DNA of 64,000 nucleotides, from assembly GCF_001905595.1 (NCBI RefSeq), contig NZ_LIXI01000005.1, positions 310,001 through 374,000 on the forward strand, given 5' to 3'. The notes under the pieces are model-generated. The model made no database searches. It had not been told where the DNA came from and saw only the letters and a program-made list of their open reading frames with translations. Shown piece after piece: positions 58,518 to 64,000 of this stretch (positions are counted from its first letter, which is position 1; every line of letters begins with the position of its first letter). This DNA is from Streptomyces sp. CB00316. Lineage in GTDB: Bacteria > Actinomycetota > Actinomycetes > Streptomycetales > Streptomycetaceae. The translations under genes and the position numbers were made by a program.

Positions 58518-58967
58518 TCAGGCCTCCGGGTTCGCTCCGGCGCCCCTGCGCAGGCCCAGGATCTGGGTGGTCGCCGGGTTCAGGACGAACACCAGACCGG
58601 TCACGGCGACCGCCGCCAGGACGATCCCGGCCGGGATCAGCGCGCCCTGGGAGCGCAGCAGCGTCCACGCCACCGGCAGCGCCATGATCTGGGTGATCAG
58701 CGCCGGCCCCCGGCTCCAGCTCCGCAGCAGCAGCAGGCCCCGGGCGGCGATGAGCGGGATGGCGCCCAGCGCGATCAGCGTGATGCCGACCGTCTCCGCC
58801 TGCTGCGGGCTCTCGGGGCGCCCAAGCACCCCCATGACCAGCAGGTAGAGCCCGCTGACCGCGAGCGCGGCGCCTTCGAGGGTGTTGATCCCGGCGAGGG
58901 CGGTGATCCTTCGCGGGCGCGCCGTCGCGGCGGACGAGGGGGTGGAGGGGGTCGCTTCAGTGCTCAC
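58518..58967 (-). CDS. Small integral membrane protein
   Basis: A 149-residue protein with a disordered Thr/Ser/Pro N-terminus and four TM helices (about 22-48, 60-80, 87-107, 112-130). I do not recognise a family. It converges on sigH (36 bp). Confidence 0.75.
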   Translation of the reverse strand: MSTEATPSTPSSAATARPRRITALAGINTLEGAALAVSGLYLLVMGVLGRPESPQQAETVGITLIALGAIPLIAARGLLLLRSWSRGPALITQIMALPVAWTLLRSQGALIPAGIVLAAVAVTGLVFVLNPATTQILGLRRGAGANPEA

Positions 58968-59026
58968 GCCGTTCAGGTTGGCATCCCCGCGCCCCGGAAG
59001 TGAAGCCGGGGTGCGCGGGCGCGGCG

Positions 59027-59065
59027 CATGTCACGTACGCATGTCACGCACGCATGTCACGTGCG
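59027..59065. repeat. Three tandem 13-bp repeats
   Basis: CATGTCACGTACG, CATGTCACGCACG, CATGTCACGTGCG: exact 13-bp spacing, two differences. They lie between the small membrane protein and the diacylglycerol kinase, 111 bp upstream of the kinase ATG. Confidence 0.8.
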
Positions 59066-59175
59066 AGGAAGGCGCCGGGGAGCGCGTACGGGCGATCGTC
59101 ACGGAGGGTGACCGGCACTGACCTGAGCGAACCGCGACTTCGGTACCGAACCACCTGGTAGGTACTCTGGCGGGC

Positions 59176-60144
59176 ATGCGTGCACTCCTCGTGGTCAACC
59201 CGGCAGCCACCACCACCAGTGCACGCACCCGTGACGTCCTCATCCACGCCCTGGCCAGCGAGATGAAGCTGGAGGCGGTGACCACGGAGTACCGGGGTCA
59301 CGCCCGGGACCTGGGGCGGCGGGCGGCCGACAGCGACGACATCGACCTGGTGGTCGCCCTCGGCGGTGACGGCACGGTGAACGAGGTCGTGAACGGGCTG
59401 CTGCACCGGGGCCCGGACGTGGACGGCCTGCCGAAGCTCGCCGTGGTCCCCGGCGGTTCCACCAATGTCTTCGCGCGCGCCCTGGGGCTGCCCAACGACG
59501 CCGTGGAGGCGACCGGCGCGATCCTGGACGCCCTGGAGCACCGGAGGGAGCGCACGGTCGGCCTGGGGCTCGCGGCCGGCACCCCGGGCACCGAGGACGA
59601 GTCCGTCCCCGAACGCTGGTTCACTTTCTGTGCCGGTCTCGGCTTCGACGCCGGAGTGGTCGGCCGGGTCGAACAGAAACGCGAGCACGGCAAGCGGTCG
59701 ACGCACGCGCTGTACGTGCGCCAGGTGGTCCGGCAGTTCCTGAACGAGGCCCACCGACGACACGGGACGATCACGCTCGACGTACCCGGACAGGACCCCG
59801 TCACCGACCTCGCGCTCTCCATAATCTGCAACACCGCCCCCTGGACCTACCTGGGGAATCGTCCGGTGTACGCCTCTCCGAAGGCCTCCTTCGACACCGC
59901 TCTGGACGTCCTCGGACTGAAGCGCCTGTCGACCTCGGCGGTGGCCCTGTACGGCACCCAGCTGCTCACTTCGAGCCCTGACAGAGGGCCGCGCGGGAAG
60001 CACGCCGTTTCACTGCATGACCTCACGGACTTCACCTTGCATTCAAAGGTCCCACTACCCTTCCAGATGGACGGCGACCACCTGGGACTGCGCACGAGCG
60101 TGACGTTCACAGGCGTACGCCGTGCACTGCGTGTGATTGTGTGA
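59176..60144 (+). CDS. Diacylglycerol/lipid kinase (DagK catalytic domain)
   Basis: A 322-residue DAGK_cat protein. VVALGGDGTVNEVVNGL is the GGDGT nucleotide motif and VVPGGSTNVFARALGLP follows; FCAGLGFDAGVVGRVE and YASPKASFDTALDV are the C-terminal sandwich. It phosphorylates diacylglycerol or a related lipid. A TACTCT element 7 bp before the ATG suggests a leaderless transcript. Confidence 0.92.
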   Translation: MRALLVVNPAATTTSARTRDVLIHALASEMKLEAVTTEYRGHARDLGRRAADSDDIDLVVALGGDGTVNEVVNGLLHRGPDVDGLPKLAVVPGGSTNVFARALGLPNDAVEATGAILDALEHRRERTVGLGLAAGTPGTEDESVPERWFTFCAGLGFDAGVVGRVEQKREHGKRSTHALYVRQVVRQFLNEAHRRHGTITLDVPGQDPVTDLALSIICNTAPWTYLGNRPVYASPKASFDTALDVLGLKRLSTSAVALYGTQLLTSSPDRGPRGKHAVSLHDLTDFTLHSKVPLPFQMDGDHLGLRTSVTFTGVRRALRVIV

Positions 60145-60463
60145 GTGGAAGGCCCGAAAGTCCTTTAACTCGAACGTTTGGCCTGGCCCCCACCCCTTAG
60201 AAGTGCGGCTGTGACCTAGTCGACACCGAGGAATCAAAAAAAACTTTCCAGAAGGGGTTGTATCCGCAGCCGAGGTTTGCGAATCTCTACATGGCGATCG
60301 GGACGGCCCGCAACACCGGCCTCCACTGAAAGCCAGAACCCCTCCTCACCATCACAGACCACACCCAGTGCTTCTGGGAGTCGGCCCGTCATCCGTGGGG
60401 GGATTCGTGAAAGCGTTCACATTCACAAGCACCAGCGTGTAATACCAAGGAGAGGTAGCAGCC
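60145..60463 (+). other. Long upstream region of wblE
   Basis: 319 bp with no coding frame. It has an AT-rich patch (A-tract at 60234-60243), and an inverted repeat GTGAA-AGCG-TTCAC at 60407-60420. A strong ribosome-binding site AAGGAGAGG lies 8 bp before wblE. A long 5' leader is likely. Confidence 0.5.
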
Positions 60464-60721
60464 ATGGACTGGCGTCACAACGCCGTTTGTCGTGAGGAAG
60501 ACCCCGAGCTGTTCTTCCCCATCGGCAACACCGGTCCTGCGCTGCTGCAGATCGAGGAAGCCAAGGCCGTCTGCCGTCGCTGCCCCGTCATGGAGCAGTG
60601 CCTGCAGTGGGCGCTCGAGTCCGGCCAGGACTCCGGCGTCTGGGGTGGCCTCAGCGAGGACGAGCGCCGCGCGATGAAGCGCCGTGCCGCTCGCAACCGG
60701 GCGCGTAACGCCAGCGCCTGA
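60464..60721 (+). CDS. wblE: WhiB-like iron-sulfur regulator WblE
   Basis: An 85-residue Wbl protein with Fe-S ligands Cys9, Cys37, Cys40 and Cys46 and the turn motif GVWGGLSEDERRAMKRR, followed by a basic tail. This matches WblE, the ubiquitous essential-like Wbl of actinobacteria (WhiB1-like). It binds a [4Fe-4S] cluster and the primary sigma factor. It is followed by a strong terminator. Confidence 0.95.
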   Translation: MDWRHNAVCREEDPELFFPIGNTGPALLQIEEAKAVCRRCPVMEQCLQWALESGQDSGVWGGLSEDERRAMKRRAARNRARNASA

Positions 60722-60837
60722 CCGACGCCCCCCACGAACACGCCTCAGCCAGGCGGCGCGTACAGAGCGTGCGCACAGCCCCGCCTTCGAGTCGCAGCGC
60801 GCAGTACCCCGGAGCGCATCGCAACGTGAGCATCACG

Positions 60838-60875
60838 GAGCGGGCCCGGACCGTCACCACGGTCCGGGCCCGCTC
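60838..60875. terminator. Strong bidirectional terminator (wblE / kinase)
   Basis: GAGCGGGCCCGGACCGT and its exact complement: 17-bp arms, 4-nt loop, between convergent genes. Confidence 0.88.
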
Positions 60876-60899
60876 TGCTGTGTGCTCCCGCCCGTGTGA

Positions 60900-62366
60900 C
60901 TACTTGTCACCGCGCACCGGCAGGTCCAGCACCACCTGGGTGCCGCGCTCCGGCGCCGGGACCATGCCGAACGTGCCGCCCAACTCCCCCTCCACCAGCG
61001 TCCGTACGATCTGGAGGCCCAGATTGCCCGCCCGCTGCGGGTCGAACCCCTCGGGCAGACCGCGCCCGTCGTCGGTCACCGTGATGAGCAGCCGACCCTC
61101 GGTCGGCGAGCCACCGCGCACGGCTGAGACCTCCACCGTGCCCTGATCGACCACGGCGAACGCGTGCTCCAGGGCGTTCTGGAGGACTTCGGTCAGCACC
61201 ATGGAGAGCGGGGTGGCCACCTCGGCATCCAGGATGCCGAAGCGTCCGGTGCGCCGGCAGGTCACCTTGCCGGGCGAGATCTCGGAGACCATCGCGATGA
61301 CCCGGTCGGCGATCTCGTCGAACTCGACGCGCTCGTCCAGGTTCTGCGAGAGCGTCTCATGGACGATCGCGATCGAACCGACGCGCCGCACCGCCTCGTT
61401 GAGCGCCTCGCGCCCCTGCTCGGAATCCATCCGGCGGGCCTGGAGCCGCAACAGGGCGGCCACGGTCTGGAGGTTGTTCTTCACCCGGTGGTGGATCTCC
61501 CGGATGGTCGCGTCCTTGGTGATCAACTCGCGTTCGCGGCGACGGAGTTCGGTGACGTCCCGGAGCAGGACCAGCGAGCCGATGCGGACGCCCTTGGGCT
61601 TGAGCGGGATGGCCCGCAGCTGGATCACCCCGCCCGCGCACTCCACCTCGAACTCGCGCGGCGCGTAACCGCTGGCTACCTTGACCAGGGCCTCGTCCAC
61701 CGGGCCCCGGGAGGGCGCCAGTTCGGCGGTGACGGTGCCCAGGTGGTGGCCGACCAGGTCGGAGGCGAGGCCGAGGCGGTGGTAGGCGGAGAGGCCGTTG
61801 GGGCTGGCGTACTGCACGATCCCGTCCGCGTCCAGCCGGATCAGGCCGTCACCGACGCGCGGGGAGGCGTCCATGTCGACCTGCTGGCCGGGGAAGGGGA
61901 AGGACCCGGCGGCGATCATCTGGGCCAGGTCGGAGGCGGACTGGAGGTAGGTGAGCTCCAGCCGGGAGGGGGTGCGCACGGTGAGCAGGTTGGTGTTGCG
62001 GGCGATCACCCCGAGGACCCGGCCCTCGCGGCGTACGGGGATGGACTCGACCCGCACGGGAACCTCCTCGCGCCACTCCGGGTCGCCCTCGCGCACGATC
62101 CGGCCCTCGTCCAGGGCCGCGTCGAGCAGCGGGCGGCGGCCGCGCGGCACCAGGTGGCCGACCATGTCGTCCTGGTAGGAGGTGGGGCCGGTGTTGGGCC
62201 GCATCTGGGCGACCGAGACGTACCGCGTGCCGTCGCGGGTGGGGACCCAGAGCACGAGGTCGGCGAAGGACAGGTCGGAGAGCAGTTGCCACTCCGAGAC
62301 CAGCAGGTGGAGCCACTCGAGGTCGGTGTCGCTCAGAGCGGTGTGCTGGCGGACGAGGTCGTTCAT
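60900..62366 (-). CDS. pdtaS: PdtaS-like cytoplasmic sensor histidine kinase
   Basis: A 488-residue soluble kinase: N-terminal GAF (FADLVLWVPTRDGTRYVSVAQ), PAS (GDGLIRLDADGIVQYASPNGLSAY), HisKA_2 with the phosphoacceptor IHHRVKNNLQTVAALLRLQ, and HATPase (LQNALEHAFA, DDGRGLPEGF, LGLQIV). The lack of TM helices and the order fit PdtaS, whose partner PdtaR is an ANTAR RNA-binding regulator encoded elsewhere. ATG 62366 begins MNDLVRQHTAL, like the known family. A dre-like site lies about 160 bp upstream. Confidence 0.93.
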   Translation of the reverse strand: MNDLVRQHTALSDTDLEWLHLLVSEWQLLSDLSFADLVLWVPTRDGTRYVSVAQMRPNTGPTSYQDDMVGHLVPRGRRPLLDAALDEGRIVREGDPEWREEVPVRVESIPVRREGRVLGVIARNTNLLTVRTPSRLELTYLQSASDLAQMIAAGSFPFPGQQVDMDASPRVGDGLIRLDADGIVQYASPNGLSAYHRLGLASDLVGHHLGTVTAELAPSRGPVDEALVKVASGYAPREFEVECAGGVIQLRAIPLKPKGVRIGSLVLLRDVTELRRRERELITKDATIREIHHRVKNNLQTVAALLRLQARRMDSEQGREALNEAVRRVGSIAIVHETLSQNLDERVEFDEIADRVIAMVSEISPGKVTCRRTGRFGILDAEVATPLSMVLTEVLQNALEHAFAVVDQGTVEVSAVRGGSPTEGRLLITVTDDGRGLPEGFDPQRAGNLGLQIVRTLVEGELGGTFGMVPAPERGTQVVLDLPVRGDK

Positions 62367-62524
62367 GGAGGGCACCTGTGGAGCGTACCCGGGGTCAACA
62401 GCGATGTTCGAACCGATCGGCCCGGCGGCCCGTGCCGTGTGGGAGGGACGCTGCCGCACAGGATGTCGATGGACAGGGCGTGGCGTGCGGCCGGAGAATG
62501 TCGTGCACACGGATGGACACAGCA

Positions 62525-62540
62525 ATTGGTCTAGTCCACA
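62525..62540. promoter_or_regulatory. DasR dre-like site upstream of kinase
   Basis: ATTGGTCTAGTCCACA; matches the DasR dre consensus ACTGGTCTAGACCACT, as recalled, at 13 of 16 positions. Confidence 0.65.
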
Positions 62541-62586
62541 ATGAGTTCATCAAGACCTCCGCTCTCCCCGCACAGGAGAGCGGACC

Positions 62587-62627
62587 GAGGCACCCGGCGC
62601 TCTCTGCCCTGACCGCGCCGGTGCCTC
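62587..62627. terminator. Probable terminator of SIS-domain gene
   Basis: GAGGCACC-C-GGCGC pairs with GCGCCGGTGCCTC (one bulged C, 14-nt loop), 120 bp past the SIS-domain stop. Confidence 0.5.
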
Positions 62628-62746
62628 ATGTGGCCGGGGGCACCGCACACCGCCGGCCAGGTAGCTCCGGGCTGCGGTGCCGGGCGGGCTGAGGGTCCCG
62701 CCCTGGCGCCGCGGCCCGCGGGTGTCTCCGGGGCCGGCCGGCCGGG

Positions 62747-63829
62747 TCAGCGGGTCTCCGTCACCTTCGCGAGGGCACGCGGTGAGTCGGGGTCCTGGCC
62801 CCGCGCGATGGTGACCTCGTACGCCAGCATCTGCAACGGCAGGATCTCCAGAATCGGCTGCAGCTCCTCCGGCACCCCCGACGTCGGGAGCGAGAAGCCC
62901 GCCGACGCCGCCTCCACCTGGGCCTTCGGGCCGACCACGAACAGGTCGGCGCCGCGGCCCCGCAGCCGGTCCAGCACCGGTTGGAGGGCCTCGCCGCCCC
63001 GGCCGTCGGTGACCACGGCGATCACCGGTGAGATGTTGTCGACCATCGCAAGCGGGCCGTGCAGCAGATCGGCGCCCGAGTAGGAGAGAGCGGGGATGTA
63101 GCTGGTTTCCATCAGCTTCAGGGCCGCCTCCTTGGCCGTGGGGTAGCCGTAGCCGCGCGAGGTGATCACCATGCGCTCGGCGAAGCGGTAGCGGGAGGCC
63201 AGCGCCTTGACCTCGGCCCGGCGACCCAGGATCGCGCCCGCCAGGTCGGGCAGGTTCGCGGCCGCCTCCGTGCCGTCGGCGCCCGCCAGCCCCTCCACGA
63301 AGAGGTAGAGGGAGAGCAAGGAGGCCGTGTACGTCTTGGTGGCCGGGAGCGCCTTCTCCGGGCCCGCCAGGATGTCGATGTGGAACTCGGAGACCGCCGC
63401 CAGGGCGGAGTCCGGGTTGTTGGTGACCGCCAGGGTGACCGCACCGGCCTCCCGGGCGGCCCTCGTGGAGGCCACCAGATCCGGCGATCCGCCCGACTGG
63501 CTGACGGTGACCATCAGGACGTCCCGCAGATCGGGCTTGGCCCCGTACGCCGTCGTGGTGGACATGGAGGCGAGGCCACAGGGCAGGCCGAGCCGGATCT
63601 CCAGCAGGTACTTCGCGTACAGCGCCGCGTTGTCCGAGGTGCCGCGCGCGGTGAGCAGGACGAAGCGGGGCTTCCTGGCGGCGATCTCTGCGGCCACCTC
63701 GCGGATGCGGGGGGCGCCCTGGTCGAGGATGCGCCGCAGCATCGCGGGCTGCTCGGTCATCTCGCCGGACATGATGCGGCCGGGCACGTCGCGCTGGTAG
63801 TCGGGGCCGGGCGGAGGGGTGGCTGACAT
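62747..63829 (-). CDS. SIS-domain amino-sugar isomerase/deaminase-like protein
   Basis: A 360-residue protein with two SIS domains (LTARGTSDNAALYAKYLLE; VSQSGGSPDLVASTRAAREAGAVTLAVTN; FAERMVITSRGYGYPTAKEAALKLME). It lacks the glutaminase half of GlmS. It therefore resembles the isomerase half and probably handles phosphorylated amino sugars such as glucosamine-6-phosphate. GGGAGG lies 6 bp before ATG 63829. A dre-like site at 63968-63983 suggests DasR (GlcN-6P responsive) control. Confidence 0.87.
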   Translation of the reverse strand: MSATPPPGPDYQRDVPGRIMSGEMTEQPAMLRRILDQGAPRIREVAAEIAARKPRFVLLTARGTSDNAALYAKYLLEIRLGLPCGLASMSTTTAYGAKPDLRDVLMVTVSQSGGSPDLVASTRAAREAGAVTLAVTNNPDSALAAVSEFHIDILAGPEKALPATKTYTASLLSLYLFVEGLAGADGTEAAANLPDLAGAILGRRAEVKALASRYRFAERMVITSRGYGYPTAKEAALKLMETSYIPALSYSGADLLHGPLAMVDNISPVIAVVTDGRGGEALQPVLDRLRGRGADLFVVGPKAQVEAASAGFSLPTSGVPEELQPILEILPLQMLAYEVTIARGQDPDSPRALAKVTETR

Positions 63830-63967
63830 GGGGGGTGCCTCCCGATGCGGTGTCGTACCGGACAAGTCGACCAGGCGAACGCGGGGTCCGCCAGCGGGCG
63901 GGGCGGGTGGACCGAACCGTGGGCCGTTCACCGCCCAGGCGGCCGATTCTGCTAGATTGGGCCTTCG

Positions 63968-63983
63968 ATTGGTCTATACCACA
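63968..63983. promoter_or_regulatory. DasR dre-like site upstream of SIS-domain gene
   Basis: ATTGGTCTATACCACA; 13 of 16 positions agree with the DasR dre consensus as recalled. It lies 139 bp upstream of the isomerase start, at the window edge, and could also serve a divergent gene outside. Confidence 0.7.
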
Positions 63984-64000
63984 GAGTTCCCCTCATCAGA

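Larger units (their letters stand above)
62367..62746. other. Intergenic region with dre and hairpin
   Basis: 380 bp between the SIS-domain gene and the kinase, both on minus. It holds a dre-like site (62525-62540) and a bulged hairpin of about 13 bp (62587-62627) that can end the SIS transcript. No gene seen. Confidence 0.55.

Noticed and set aside
60230..60260. SigR-type promoter GGAAT...GTT before wblE
   Set aside because: The spacing is 22 bp rather than about 18, so it does not fit.

Overview
The window is high-GC DNA with strong third-position G/C bias, GTG starts, leaderless-looking promoters, a conservon, a WhiB-like protein, a nickel superoxide dismutase, snapalysin and a SigH-type sigma factor. 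Together these point to the core chromosome of a Streptomyces. The gene order (lon, two-component pair, 2-oxoglutarate dehydrogenase, malic enzyme, glutamate ABC transporter, sodN, sigH, wblE) matches the conserved central arm of Streptomyces chromosomes as I remember it; this could not be checked here.

Layout. 1-581: end of an NlpC/P60 cell-wall hydrolase. 636-6713 (minus): a conservon (cvnA-B-C-D) followed by a styrene-monooxygenase-like flavoprotein. 7049-10456: PP2C-like protein, MarR regulator, GH25 lysozyme and NodB-type deacetylase lipoprotein. 10563-20635: Lon with an HspR-type operator, spermidine-synthase-like protein, OmpR/histidine-kinase pair, the large actinobacterial 2-oxoglutarate dehydrogenase and a tiny conserved protein. 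20648-28545: DUF4097-PadR envelope-stress-like operon, a small HTH gene in front of an internally deleted Clp-N gene, acetyltransferase, GH5 glycosidase, quinone oxidoreductase and malic enzyme. 29077-34319: glutamate-type ABC importer, methyltransferase, CGNR zinc-finger protein, and the divergent sodX/sodN pair.

34320-40612 is the accessory part. A decayed tyrosine-recombinase fragment lies just beyond sodN. A sulfur/persulfide island follows: a CstR-like sensor, rhodaneses, a TauE/SafE exporter, a CstB-like persulfide dioxygenase-rhodanese fusion and a DUF302 protein. Four near-identical ATACCC...GGGTAT boxes sit at its promoters. The region ends with a collapsed relic of a hydrolase and a two-component system.

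40717-49485: NmrA-like reductase with DUF952, a sortable choice-of-anchor-A surface protein, epimerase, the snpR/snpA protease locus, a YtrA-type GntR operon, a DUF6304 protein and an acetyltransferase. 49587-52129: a Family 2B encapsulin shell gene (with cyclic-nucleotide-binding domain) followed by a polyprenyl diphosphate synthase, a probable terpenoid nanocompartment. 52305-54050: NsrR and flavohaemoglobin for nitric oxide detoxification, with a 27-bp perfect palindrome. 54084-63829: PLP desulfhydrase/deaminase, Na+/H+ antiporter, UBP zinc finger, anti-sigma factor/SigH pair, diacylglycerol kinase, WblE, PdtaS-like kinase and a SIS-domain sugar isomerase. Two DasR-like dre sites flank the last two genes.

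Much of the window concerns stress sensing (heat, osmotic, redox, NO, persulfide, envelope), with regulators often adjacent to their operators.
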